Shown piece by piece: positions 9,516 through 18,408 of a stretch of DNA of 64,000 nt. The notes under the pieces are model-generated. The model was not told the DNA's origin. It was given only the letters and a program-made list of their open reading frames with translations, and ran no database searches. The DNA is taken from positions 108,746 through 172,745 of the forward strand of contig JADKFA010000045.1 of assembly GCA_016717725.1 (NCBI GenBank), in the 5' to 3' direction. Both the position numbers and the translations under genes were made by a program. Every line of letters starts with the position of its first letter. The stretch's first letter is position 1. Source of the DNA: Bacteroidota bacterium. GTDB taxonomy: Bacteria; Bacteroidota; Bacteroidia; AKYH767-A; OLB10.

Positions 9516-10448
9516 TTAATCTTTCGTTGCTATATTACTTTCATCCACAATATACAATGGTCTCTTTCTAACATTCGCACTTAGCCTAGTCATATATTCA
9601 CCAATAATTCCGATACAAATAAGTTGCACACCACCAATAAATAATACTGCTAATATTAACGAAGTCCAACCAGGAACAAAATCCTTAGAAACGAAACGAG
9701 AATAAAGTGCATACAAGCTAACCAAAAACGTCACACCACTCACAATAAAACCAGTAATGGTAGCAAATTTTAATGGTAAATTAGAAAAACCAGTAATGCC
9801 ATCTAAGGCAAATCGAATCATTTTTTTATAAGTATAACCAGTTTCACCAGCATATCGCTCATCACGGTCATACATAATGTAGGTTTGTTTGAATCCAGCC
9901 CAAGCAATTTGTCCTCGAAGATATTTCTGTTGTTCAGGCATCAGTCTTAAAACATCAATAATCTTTCGATGCATAATTCGAAAATCGCCAGTATCAATAG
10001 GAATTTTTATCGAGGTGATTTTAGCAAGAATTCGATAAAATATTTTAGCAGTGAATTTCTTCATGAAACTTTCGCCAGAACGACTCTTCCTTCGAGCATA
10101 AACCACTTGATACCCTTCGTTCATTTTATGATAAAGATCTCCAATTAATTCAGGAGGATCTTGAAGATCTGCGTCGATGATGGCAACAGCATTTCCAGTG
10201 CAATTATCAATTCCTGCTGTTACGGCAATCTGGTGACCAAAATTGCGTGAGAAATTAATATACTTTACATGCTTATCGCTATTTGCCAATGTAGTAATTA
10301 TCGAAAGTGAATTGTCAAAACTTCCATCATTAATAAAAATCAATTCATAACTCACATTTAAAGATTGGGCTACATTTGATATGCGATCATACAATTTTGA
10401 CAAGTTTCCTTCTTCATTATAAATCGGAATGATGATACTTAGTTCCAT
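9516..10448 (-). CDS. Polyprenyl-phosphate glycosyltransferase, GtrB/ArnC/DPM1-like GT2
   Basis: 310 residues, the usual family length. The GT-A domain starts ELSIIIPIYNEEGNL, with FINDGS at 38-43 and the metal-binding IDADLQDPPE near 91-100. Two C-terminal membrane helices follow, at about 230-252 and 263-287. Enzymes of this type move a hexose from a nucleotide sugar onto undecaprenyl phosphate at the cytoplasmic face. The start overlaps the end of the upstream GT39-like gene by 10 bases, so the two are translated from one mRNA; the second GT39-like gene follows after 68 bases. The trio forms a donor-maker plus two users. Confidence 0.85.
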   Translation of the reverse strand: MELSIIIPIYNEEGNLSKLYDRISNVAQSLNVSYELIFINDGSFDNSLSIITTLANSDKHVKYINFSRNFGHQIAVTAGIDNCTGNAVAIIDADLQDPPELIGDLYHKMNEGYQVVYARRKSRSGESFMKKFTAKIFYRILAKITSIKIPIDTGDFRIMHRKIIDVLRLMPEQQKYLRGQIAWAGFKQTYIMYDRDERYAGETGYTYKKMIRFALDGITGFSNLPLKFATITGFIVSGVTFLVSLYALYSRFVSKDFVPGWTSLILAVLFIGGVQLICIGIIGEYMTRLSANVRKRPLYIVDESNIATKD

Positions 10449-12007
10449 GGTGAGAGTAGAATTGGAGTGTTGACTTTCATTTTATTTGGCAAACTATCTA
10501 ACTCGATTTTATAAATAATAATACCATTATTATTAAATACCTCTTTAATTGGATACCCGTCCGAATTAAACGAAACATCTTCATAATTACTTTGTGTATT
10601 GTACACTACATAACTAAATAGGCCGGAGTTTAAATACGTTTCAAAAACATCTTTATGTTTTCGGTATGAGACCGTCACTCCTTTTCTATTCATGAGGTAT
10701 AATGAGATTTCCGGACTATGATCAAAAACACTAATCACTCTATCCTTTGTTTGTACTCCTGAATTTAATAATATAGACTCCATGTCGAAAAAATTATTAA
10801 AATGAATAGAACCATATTTCCATGAATCAGTTTTATAACTTGTACGAATATGATTTTTAGCCATTGCAAATTGGTAAGAAATTCCAACTACCAACAATAA
10901 AGCTAAAGTGGCAGTGATCCATTTAGAATTCAACTTTCTTATAAACTCAACGGTAAGAATCATACTAAACAAAATTAATGTGTAAAGTGGAATCATGTAA
11001 TAATCATGATGCTGCAATTGTAACCACATTAAGTATAAGAAAAGGGCTATGGTAATAATCAATACAACCACGATCCCCATCAACTTCGAATTACGCAACT
11101 TGCTAAATAATAAAGACCCAAGAATTCCAGCTACTAGTATAAATAAAAGGAAGTTTTCGTAAACTCGCTCCCACCAAATTTTATATACTTCATCCCACAC
11201 TTCTAAAAATTCTGAAAAACTTTGAGGCGGTCGCGACTGTAACAAAAACATTTCGGAGTGCTCTGAATTACTTAGAAAAATAGCATATTTATACCAAGAA
11301 AATGTAACTCCAAGTGAAATAAGGGCACCTACAATGATGGGTAAACTTTTTCTTAATCGATACTTTTCTGGCATTTGAAAAAAATAATAGATCATCATAG
11401 CAGGCAAATTGATGAGGGCAGAAATTTTAATGAGTGACGCCAAACTAAAAAGGATACACCATACTATCAGCCACTGAAACTTCTTTTCACTATCAATAGA
11501 ACTTATCAAGGTGTACCAGGCAATAATAGCCAAACTTAAACTAACCGGCTCTGGCAAAAAATTCGAACTATAAAATGCCAATAAGGGCGAGCACGCAAAC
11601 AAAAGCATAATGCCTATGCTAAAATAAAAATGATTGGTGAATTTCTTTGCAAGAAGAAAAGAAAAAACAAGACCGAATGTAAAAAAACATAATACGAATA
11701 GTCGGTACAAATATTCATGCACCCCAAAAATTTTATACAAGATCCCAACTGAATAATTTACAAAAGGGAATTCCATCCCAGTAATTCCTGTACCGTTATC
11801 GAGGTTATGAACTCGAGGAAGAAAAAAATTCATGCTTTCTTGGGCGTAATTCAATGCGACAGAAGCACGATCACATTGTGCCCACTGATGTATTGATTGT
11901 GGTCGAAGTGGAATTGTTTTAAAAATCCCTAATCCTAAATATAAAAGAAAAAGCAAGCCTACAAGTATTATCGCTTGTATACCTTTACTAGGAGTAGGAA
12001 TTATCAT
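10439..12007 (-). CDS. GT39/PMT-like integral membrane glycosyltransferase
   Basis: 522 residues, about eleven membrane segments. The first loop, RPQSIHQWAQCDRASVALNY (Asp46) followed by ESMNFFLPRVH and GITGMEFPFVNY, is nearly the same as in the 7939-9447 paralogue, so they arose by duplication around the GT2 gene. LQHHDYYMIP corresponds to FGHHDYYIIT. The start lies 9 bases after scoB on the same strand, and the end overlaps the GT2 gene by 10 bases. It probably uses the polyprenyl-phosphate sugar from that GT2; acceptor unknown. Confidence 0.7.
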   Translation of the reverse strand: MIIPTPSKGIQAIILVGLLFLLYLGLGIFKTIPLRPQSIHQWAQCDRASVALNYAQESMNFFLPRVHNLDNGTGITGMEFPFVNYSVGILYKIFGVHEYLYRLFVLCFFTFGLVFSFLLAKKFTNHFYFSIGIMLLFACSPLLAFYSSNFLPEPVSLSLAIIAWYTLISSIDSEKKFQWLIVWCILFSLASLIKISALINLPAMMIYYFFQMPEKYRLRKSLPIIVGALISLGVTFSWYKYAIFLSNSEHSEMFLLQSRPPQSFSEFLEVWDEVYKIWWERVYENFLLFILVAGILGSLLFSKLRNSKLMGIVVVLIITIALFLYLMWLQLQHHDYYMIPLYTLILFSMILTVEFIRKLNSKWITATLALLLVVGISYQFAMAKNHIRTSYKTDSWKYGSIHFNNFFDMESILLNSGVQTKDRVISVFDHSPEISLYLMNRKGVTVSYRKHKDVFETYLNSGLFSYVVYNTQSNYEDVSFNSDGYPIKEVFNNNGIIIYKIELDSLPNKMKVNTPILLSPWN

Positions 12008-12016
12008 AAGAATTAT

Positions 12017-12676
12017 TTAATCAATTACCATCTCTGGAACATCACCTCTCACCACCAATTTACCAGCTGTGGCTTTTCGGATATCCTCCACCGTTACACC
12101 GGGAGCTCTTTCTAATAATATGAAACCTTCACCAGGGACTACTTCTAATACTGCGAGTTCTGTCACAATCTTCTTCACACATTTTACTCCGGTGAGCGGC
12201 AACGTACAGGAAGGTAATAATTTACTTTCGCCGGCTTTGTTGACATGTTGCATAGCCACAATAATATTTTGTGCAGCGGCTACTAAGTCCATCGCTCCGC
12301 CCATTCCTTTCACCATCTTACCTGGAATTTTCCAATTGGCGATGTCTCCATTTTCACTTACTTCCATCGCACCTAAAATGGTGAGATCTACTTTTCCTGC
12401 GCGAATCATTCCGAAGCTTAATGCCGAATCGAAATAGGCAGTGCCGGGCACTTCGGTGATGGTTTGCTTTCCAGCATTGATCAAGTCAGCATCTTCTTCG
12501 CCGTCGAAAGGAAAGGGGCCCATGCCGAGCATTCCGTTCTCCGACTGTAAAGTAACGTTTACTCCTTCGGGAATATAGTTAGCTACTAATGTAGGGATAC
12601 CAATGCCCAGGTTGACATAGTAACCGTCTTTTACTTCTTTTGCTATTCGTTTGGCTATGCCAATTTTATCTAACAT
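12017..12676 (-). CDS. scoB: 3-oxoacid CoA-transferase subunit B
   Basis: 219 residues, normal length for the B subunit. NLGIGIPTLVANYI near residues 22-35 and the catalytic glutamate in the SENG motif (Glu46) are present, as are GGAMDLV and the terminal segment GDVPEM. Together with subunit A it swaps CoA between succinyl-CoA and acetoacetate or a related 3-oxoacid in ketone-body and branched-chain catabolism. In other genomes scoA and scoB are adjacent. Here 1.2 kb with a four-helix-bundle gene and repeats separates them, so coupling of expression is doubtful. Confidence 0.93.
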   Translation of the reverse strand: MLDKIGIAKRIAKEVKDGYYVNLGIGIPTLVANYIPEGVNVTLQSENGMLGMGPFPFDGEEDADLINAGKQTITEVPGTAYFDSALSFGMIRAGKVDLTILGAMEVSENGDIANWKIPGKMVKGMGGAMDLVAAAQNIIVAMQHVNKAGESKLLPSCTLPLTGVKCVKKIVTELAVLEVVPGEGFILLERAPGVTVEDIRKATAGKLVVRGDVPEMVID

Positions 12677-12727
12677 GGTAATTTAAAGATTTTACACCTT
12701 GAAGAATTAATAATTTGAAGATTTTAC

Positions 12728-12747
12728 AATTTGAAAATTTGAAAATG
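12728..12747. repeat. Left arm of a 20-bp inverted repeat
   Basis: Exact reverse complement of 13833-13852. It is built from AATTTG and AAAATG blocks. A further copy of the right-arm sequence, differing in the last base, occurs at 38703-38722 at the end of the yjbR-like gene. Confidence 0.7.
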
Positions 12748-13018
12748 ATGTTCTCGTTTGCTTGGGCTCTCCATTGATTTAATGTACAATTAACTCAATA
12801 AATACAAGTATCTCACTACATAAAGAACATATTAGTTCAAGTACAAATATAGTGAACTATCCATATGTAAAACACCAAGCAAAAGCACAAACCCAATTAC
12901 CTTTCCTTTCGAACTTATTCACTATCAATAAATAGAGGATTTCTCAATTTTGATTCAACAATCAAATTGAAATCAAAGCTACGAATACAGTGTAAATAAA
13001 TTTTCCAATTAATATCGC

Positions 13019-13206
13019 CCGAAAGTAAAATCATCTTCAAGCCTGCCTTGCAGAACTTCAAGTTTAAAATCTCTTGAGTACAAACCTATCTTCAAATCAA
13101 AGTCATCCGAGAGCAAACCCATTTTCAAATCGCGAGGCTTCGCGATCAAATTAACCACATTTTTTAAATTATTTTCGACTTAGAGCAAAGTCATCTTCAA
13201 ATTTTC
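13019..13206. repeat. Degenerate 33-bp periodic repeats, left flank
   Basis: Units built from CAAACCCATTTTCAAAT and TCATCCGAGAG recur. The CCG/TTG landmark falls at 13074 and 13107, exactly 33 bases apart, the same period as on the other side of the small gene. A TCGCGA-loop-TCGCGA palindrome (13130-13145) is inserted in this flank. Confidence 0.6.
13130..13145. repeat. REP-like palindrome, TCGCGA type
   Basis: TCGCGAGGCTTCGCGA: 6-base arms around a 4-base loop. It is one of four copies in the window; the others are at 42036-42051, 47736-47751 (inside a gene) and, degenerate, at 52321-52336. Confidence 0.75.
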
Positions 13207-13209
13207 AAA

Positions 13210-13581
13210 TTAATCCATCTTCAAATTAAATTCCTTCTTTGACGTTGAAATTATTTTAGACAATATCCGTATGATAGCTCGTGTTTCTCCAAGAAGAATT
13301 TCATTCGTTGGATACTTAGGTGAAGCTTCACATAGTTCTAACCAATACTCAGTTTCATCTGCTTCTTTGGCAGCTATTTTCATTTTGTGAATGAAATCCC
13401 TTTTACTTTCTGCATTCTGAGATTCTTTTACATTAGCTCCGATGCTTGTTCCCGATCTAAATAATTGATCGGCTAACCTATATTTTCGCTCTTCTTTTAG
13501 TGCTTCGGTATAGTCAATTATCTGCAACGCAAAATTGAACGTCTTCTTTACAATGATATTTTCTGTTTTATCATTTCTCAT
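13210..13581 (-). CDS. Four-helix-bundle protein of the S23/IVP (Avd-like) family
   Basis: 123 residues, the standard length for this family. The signature run LADQLFRSGTSIGANVKES at about 41-59 and the later KMKIAAKEADETEYWLEL are diagnostic. Family members are found as inserts in 23S rRNA genes of some bacteria and as free genes in intergenic repeats. A relative, Avd, is the accessory protein of diversity-generating retroelements. No reverse transcriptase or template repeat is present here. It is the only gene in an island that divides scoA from scoB, with 33-bp repeats on both sides. Biochemical role unknown; binding of RNA/DNA through the basic faces of a pentameric barrel is known for Avd only. 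Confidence 0.88.
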   Translation of the reverse strand: MRNDKTENIIVKKTFNFALQIIDYTEALKEERKYRLADQLFRSGTSIGANVKESQNAESKRDFIHKMKIAAKEADETEYWLELCEASPKYPTNEILLGETRAIIRILSKIISTSKKEFNLKMD

Positions 13582-13720
13582 TTCAAATCATTTTTAAATG
13601 TTATGGCTAGAAACAAAACCAAGCCTAATTTATAACAAATCAAAACTAATACAATTACGTTCAAATTCCAAAAAAAATCAAAATCTCTTCTAAAAAATCC
13701 AATTTCTAAATTAAAATCAT

Positions 13721-13852
13721 CCTAGTACAAACCCATCTTCCAATTAAAATCTTCCGAGAACAAACCCATTTTCAAATTATAATCGTCCGAAAACAATTCC
13801 ATTTTCAAATTAAAATCGTCCGAAAACCAATCCATTTTCAAATTTTCAAATT
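13721..13852. repeat. Tandem 33-bp repeats and inverted-repeat right arm
   Basis: Four diverged units with landmarks CCT/CCG at 13721, 13754, 13787 and 13820, all 33 bases apart. Consensus blocks are CAAACCCATTTTCAAATT and AAAATCGTCCGAAAA. The array ends in the 20-base arm at 13833-13852 that is inverted at 12728-12747. It lies directly at the 3' end of scoA. Confidence 0.75.
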
Positions 13853-13862
13853 AGTCACATTT

Positions 13863-14558
13863 TCAAATTTTTCGTACGGTGCGTTGCTCAATTCGTTTCT
13901 CATAGTTACTTCCTTGAAAGATTCGTTGTACATAAATTCCGGGAACATGAATTTGGTCGGGATCGAGTTTGCCGGCGGGAACTAATTCTTCAACTTCGGC
14001 AACGGTTATTCTACCTGCCATTGCCATTTGCATATTGAAGTTGCGTGTGGTTTTGCGGAAGATGAGATTACCGTGTGTATCGCCTTTCCATGCTTTTACT
14101 AAAGCAAAATCAGCATCAAAAGCGTACTCTAACAGATGATCTACACCATTGAAATTGCGCACTTCTTTACCGATGGCAACTTCAGTTCCCACGCCTGCAC
14201 GTAACCAAACCGCAGGCATTCCATAAGCAGCAGCCATGCATCTGGTAGCTAATGTTCCTTGTGGAATTAAATCTACTTCCAATTCACCACTTAATAATTG
14301 TCGCTCGAATTCAGCATTCTCACCCACGTAGGATGAAATCATTTTTTTCACTTGACGTGTCTTAAGCATCAACCCAATTCCGAAATCATCCACACCTGCA
14401 TTGTTTGAAATACAAGTAAGACCTTTGGATCCCTTTTTAACTAACGCGGTGATGCAATTCTCCGGTATTCCACATAGGCCAAATCCACCAAGCATAATCA
14501 CGAGGTTATCGGTTAAATCCTTTATTGCGTCGTCTGCATTCTTTACTACTTTATTCAT
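13863..14558 (-). CDS. scoA: 3-oxoacid CoA-transferase subunit A
   Basis: 231 residues, normal for subunit A. GGFGLCGIPENCI near residues 24-36, CISNNAGVDDFG, the LIPQGTLA and RAGVGTE segments, and the late MAMAGRITVAEVEELVPAG all match the family. It partners the product of 12017-12676. The stop codon (TGA) and last residues are contributed by the AATTTGAAAATG block that belongs to the repeat island, so the element boundary coincides with the gene end. The catalytic glutamate is in the B subunit. Confidence 0.93.
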   Translation of the reverse strand: MNKVVKNADDAIKDLTDNLVIMLGGFGLCGIPENCITALVKKGSKGLTCISNNAGVDDFGIGLMLKTRQVKKMISSYVGENAEFERQLLSGELEVDLIPQGTLATRCMAAAYGMPAVWLRAGVGTEVAIGKEVRNFNGVDHLLEYAFDADFALVKAWKGDTHGNLIFRKTTRNFNMQMAMAGRITVAEVEELVPAGKLDPDQIHVPGIYVQRIFQGSNYEKRIEQRTVRKI

Positions 14559-14680
14559 ATCTAATTGCTCTGCTTACAAAAATATTAAAATAGGGGACAT
14601 ATCCATAATTAATTGAACCCTTATTAAAATTTATAGGTCGATAGGAATGAAGAACAAAACGATAGAGTATCTGTGGATCT

Positions 14681-15928
14681 TCATTCATTAGAATCATTTA
14701 ATGAAAAAGGTCGACTAAAACATTTTAATTCCTTCCAAAGAAGTAGTAAAGTAATTAGGAACAAAATAGCAATAAAACCAGGATGATACGGGATTGGGGC
14801 TCTGTAAATAGCTTCAGGAAATCGACAGTGATGCATGAGAATATCGAGGCTTAGGAAATAAGCAAGCGACAGAAGAATATAAATCAAATAATTTCTCTTG
14901 ATGATTGAAGCCGTTCCTACCAATAAGATGGCAGCATGAATGTACCGTTCATGCATCTGCGTATTGAAATAATAGAACACTAAATTAACGGTTGCAGCTC
15001 CCAATAAAATTGCCGGACCCATTTTGATCAACTTTTCCTTTGAACTAAAAGCAGAGTGTTTAATATATTTTACAAATGGTTTTAGTGTAAAGATTAAAGC
15101 AATAAAAAAAAGTATCATACCCCATGACCTTAATGTAATTCCTAAAAACAGTGTGGAGTCAGGCATCCATACCAAATCCTTTCCATAGAAAATAAGATGC
15201 CATAAATTATAGGCGTGCATGCTTACTGCTGGAACTCGATCAATAGCACCAAAAGTAATTTCAATTAAATTCATTCCTTGTCCATGGATAATAAATGGAG
15301 AGGAAATGATTAAAATTGGAAGTAAGAAAACAAAAGTTGACTTGAACATTCTCCATTTCGATTCCCAAAGCCATCCCGAATAAATTAATAACAACAAAGG
15401 ACCCAGAAAAATAGCTTGCGGTTTCATCATTAAACTACAGCCAAAAGCGGCTATTGCCCAGTAAGGCTTTTCAAAAATTATTAAAACTAACGTGAGGAAA
15501 CAGAAAAACATATACATACTGTCCACCTGTCCCCACATCAAAGTAGTATAGAGGAAGCCTGGATTTAACAAGATCAGCCAAGACCAATAGGGCGATCGCC
15601 TATAACGTTTAAGTATATACGCAGCTAACAGTACACTTCCAATATCAAAAACAAAAATCAAACTTTTCAGAATAGGAATACTCGTTTCAAGCGAAGTTGG
15701 ACAGAGCCAAACATATACTTGCAATAGATAAAGCAATCCAGGTTGATAATTTATTACAGGATCAGTATACGCTGCAGAAAAACCATGCTGTTGAATATAC
15801 ATTGACCATTCAATCCACCAATGAACATCGGCCGCGAAATACAAAGGAGGCATAAAAAAAATGATGATCATAGACAACAGAAAAGTGGCGAAACAAAATT
15901 TAATAAATGGATCTAGTTTAATTTTCAT
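14681..15928 (-). CDS. GT-C/GT87-like mannosyltransferase-type membrane protein
   Basis: 415 residues with about ten membrane segments. The first loop contains FAADVHWWIEW (Asp34). Later come YQPGLLYLL and MWGQVDSMYMFF, where the GQVDS motif is common in GT-C proteins of the GT87/ALG6-like type, and the MMKPQAIFLGP helix is typical of the same group. It starts 36 bases after the stop of the PBP1A gene on the same strand, so it may be transcribed with it. The sugar and acceptor are unknown. Confidence 0.65.
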   Translation of the reverse strand: MKIKLDPFIKFCFATFLLSMIIIFFMPPLYFAADVHWWIEWSMYIQQHGFSAAYTDPVINYQPGLLYLLQVYVWLCPTSLETSIPILKSLIFVFDIGSVLLAAYILKRYRRSPYWSWLILLNPGFLYTTLMWGQVDSMYMFFCFLTLVLIIFEKPYWAIAAFGCSLMMKPQAIFLGPLLLLIYSGWLWESKWRMFKSTFVFLLPILIISSPFIIHGQGMNLIEITFGAIDRVPAVSMHAYNLWHLIFYGKDLVWMPDSTLFLGITLRSWGMILFFIALIFTLKPFVKYIKHSAFSSKEKLIKMGPAILLGAATVNLVFYYFNTQMHERYIHAAILLVGTASIIKRNYLIYILLSLAYFLSLDILMHHCRFPEAIYRAPIPYHPGFIAILFLITLLLLWKELKCFSRPFSLNDSNE

Positions 15929-15964
15929 TTTCTAATTCGATCCAATTAAATCAGTTTTCATCTA

Positions 15965-18187
15965 TTAAATTCCAAACTCTGTCCCACCATTTTGTTGCTC
16001 GGCAGGCTTTTTATACTGCTTGCAGTCGAGCTCCACACCCAATGGTTTTTCTGGTTTTTCAAAATCATCCTTAGAGTAATTCAAGTTAGGATCGGCATAA
16101 ACTTTCTTCATATACAATCCCCAAATGGGCAAAGCGGTATTAGCACCTTGACCGAGATGTGTCGTGCGAAAATGAATGGATCGATCTTCACATCCTGCCC
16201 AAGCTCCACTCACTAATTCAGGAGTGATGCCCATGAACCAACCATCACTATTGTTCTGTGTTGTTCCTGTTTTTCCTGCAATGTGATTTGTAAATCCGTA
16301 TTTAGATCCACGCAAACGTGCACCGGTTCCAAACAGCGTAACACCTTTCATCAAATTCAACACGAGGTATGCAGTTTCTTCGCTGATGGCTTCTACCTTT
16401 CGCGGAACAAAGTCTTGCAACACGGCTCCGTTTTTATCTTCAATACGCAAAATATATTGTGGCTCGGTATACACTCCCTTGTTTGCAAATGTGCTGTAGG
16501 CTGCTACCATTTCAAATACCGAAACATCAGCAGTTCCTAATGCAAGAGATGGAACGGGATCAAGTGGAGATGTGATGCCCATCTTACGAGCCACTTGCAC
16601 CACAGCATCTGGACCAAATTGTTTCATCAAGTAAGCAGAAATGCAATTCACCGATTCGGCCAATGCTTCTTTCAGTGATAACATGCCACCGTATTTTCCA
16701 TCGGAGTTGGAAGGTGTCCAAGGCACACCTGCTTGGTCGATGATCGTCACAGGAGTGTTTGGCAACTCGTAGCAAGGAGAATATCCTTCTTGCATCGCCA
16801 AAGTGTATAAAAATGGTTTGAATGTTGAACCTACCTGACGCTTGCCATCTTTCACATGATCGTATTGAAAATATTTATAGTCATTTCCTCCTACCCATGC
16901 ACGGATGTAACCTGTTTGAGGTTCCATCGACATAAATCCAGTTTGATAAAATAATTTATAATACTTGATCGAATCGAGTGGAGACATGCTAGTATCGCGC
17001 TCACCTTTCCACGTAAAAATGCGCATTTCAGTTTTCTTATCAAACACTTTCTTGATTTCACTTTCACTTTTTCCTGCCTCCTTCAAATTACGATAGCGCT
17101 CGCTTTTCATCATCGCATCCTCAATAATTTGGGGTTGATCTGACCAAGCTGTTTTTCCTTTCCAATGATCGACAAATGTTTTTTGCAGATCAGTCATATG
17201 CTCTTTCACTGCTTCTTCCGCATAGCGTTGCATTCGTGAATCGATGGTGGTATAAACACGCAGACCGTCACGATATAAGTTATAAGGCTTTCCATCGGCC
17301 TTTTTATGGTCCTTACACCATTTCAATAATTCTTGACGCAACACTTCTCGGAAATATTGAGCCAACCCTTCTGTATGTCCTTCCTGATGAAAATTTAATT
17401 TGATGGGAAGTTTAATCAAAGAATCTTTTTCTTCTGCTGAAATAAATTTATATTTCGCCAACTGACCAATCACTGTATTTCTTCTGAAAGTTGCGCTTTC
17501 CACATTTCTCACTGGATTGTATCGTGTGGGCGCTTGCAATAAACCGATTAACAATGCGGCTTCTTCCACACTCACTTCACTTGTATTCTTTCCAAAATAA
17601 GTAGTGCATGCCGATTTAATTCCGTACGCATTATTTCCAAACTCGACGGTATTTAAATACATCGCCAAAATTTCATTCTTGGTATAGTTGCGTTCCAGTT
17701 TCACGGCGATAATCCATTCCTTCAGCTTACGAAAAATAAGTTTGATCTTATTCATATTCTCTCGCGGGAAAAGATTTTTAGCAAGCTGCTGTGTGATGGT
17801 ACTTCCTCCACCTGCATCTTGCTGCAAGATGATTGTTTTTACAAAAACGCGAGCGAGACCTTTAATATCCACGCCCGAATGTTCCTCGAAACGTACATCT
17901 TCTGTTGCTTTCAACGCATTTACCAATGAAGGGGACAAATCGTGATAATGCACATTCACTCGATTCTGAATATAATATTTTCCCAGTGTTTTATTATCGG
18001 ATGAATAAATTTCACTCGCCAAACTACTATTGGGATTTTCGAGTTCTTCGAAGGTGGGGAGGTCACCAAAAATACCAAATGCGGTGAGACCAACAATGAG
18101 GAAGATAAGTGCAACCGGTGCCAAAACAATCATCCAAATATATTTCACATATTTTTTCGCAGAAGCTGGAGACGGTTTTTTGGACAT
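15965..18187 (-). CDS. mrcA: Penicillin-binding protein 1A, bifunctional transglycosylase/transpeptidase
   Basis: 740 residues. One membrane helix at about 17-40 anchors it in the inner membrane. The GT51 domain has the catalytic glutamate in ATEDVRF (Glu96) and GGGSTITQQLAKNLF at 126-140. The transpeptidase domain has the active serine in STFK (Ser454, Lys457), an SVN motif, and KTGTT in the C-terminal part. It polymerises lipid II glycan strands and cross-links the stem peptides on the periplasmic side. All catalytic motifs are intact. The symbol is by family; Bacteroidota often carry more than one such gene. Confidence 0.93.
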   Translation of the reverse strand: MSKKPSPASAKKYVKYIWMIVLAPVALIFLIVGLTAFGIFGDLPTFEELENPNSSLASEIYSSDNKTLGKYYIQNRVNVHYHDLSPSLVNALKATEDVRFEEHSGVDIKGLARVFVKTIILQQDAGGGSTITQQLAKNLFPRENMNKIKLIFRKLKEWIIAVKLERNYTKNEILAMYLNTVEFGNNAYGIKSACTTYFGKNTSEVSVEEAALLIGLLQAPTRYNPVRNVESATFRRNTVIGQLAKYKFISAEEKDSLIKLPIKLNFHQEGHTEGLAQYFREVLRQELLKWCKDHKKADGKPYNLYRDGLRVYTTIDSRMQRYAEEAVKEHMTDLQKTFVDHWKGKTAWSDQPQIIEDAMMKSERYRNLKEAGKSESEIKKVFDKKTEMRIFTWKGERDTSMSPLDSIKYYKLFYQTGFMSMEPQTGYIRAWVGGNDYKYFQYDHVKDGKRQVGSTFKPFLYTLAMQEGYSPCYELPNTPVTIIDQAGVPWTPSNSDGKYGGMLSLKEALAESVNCISAYLMKQFGPDAVVQVARKMGITSPLDPVPSLALGTADVSVFEMVAAYSTFANKGVYTEPQYILRIEDKNGAVLQDFVPRKVEAISEETAYLVLNLMKGVTLFGTGARLRGSKYGFTNHIAGKTGTTQNNSDGWFMGITPELVSGAWAGCEDRSIHFRTTHLGQGANTALPIWGLYMKKVYADPNLNYSKDDFEKPEKPLGVELDCKQYKKPAEQQNGGTEFGI

Positions 18188-18349
18188 ATGGGCAAATTTA
18201 TAAAAGATTTAAGTGCGCTTAGAGAAATTCTAAACGCTACTTCAATTTGTAAATTACTTCCCATAAATGTTTATTCATTAAAATCACTAAACCTAGATTA
18301 CATAGCAAAATAGCAATATTTACAATTAAATACTGTATTAAACTGCTAG

Positions 18350-18385
18350 TTTGAAGCAACTTTATTGATTTCTTTCCTACATTTG
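18350..18385 (+). promoter_or_regulatory. Possible Bacteroidota promoter for the LamG gene
   Basis: TACATTTG at 18378-18385 matches the TAnnTTTG -7 element, and TTTG at 18350-18353 may be the -33 element. The gap of 24 bases is a little longer than usual. The ATG follows 23 bases downstream. Confidence 0.4.
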
Positions 18386-18408
18386 AGGAAACCCTAAACT
18401 CTTTAACC

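Larger units (their letters stand above)
12690..13862. mobile_element. Repeat-bounded island splitting scoA and scoB
   Basis: The stretch between scoA and scoB contains one small gene (13210-13581) with related degenerate repeats on both sides. A 20-base sequence at 12728-12747 is the exact reverse complement of 13833-13852, so the island has inverted ends. Both flanks contain 33-base periodic units. There is no transposase or recombinase inside. I call it a non-autonomous element by inference from the broken gene pair and the inverted ends. Confidence 0.45.

Noticed and set aside
13210..13581. Possible diversity-generating retroelement, because the gene is Avd-like
   Set aside because: No reverse transcriptase, template repeat or variable repeat with adenine-specific changes was seen in the window.
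13721..13852. Possible CRISPR array
   Set aside because: Units are contiguous and degenerate with no unique spacers, and no cas gene is near.
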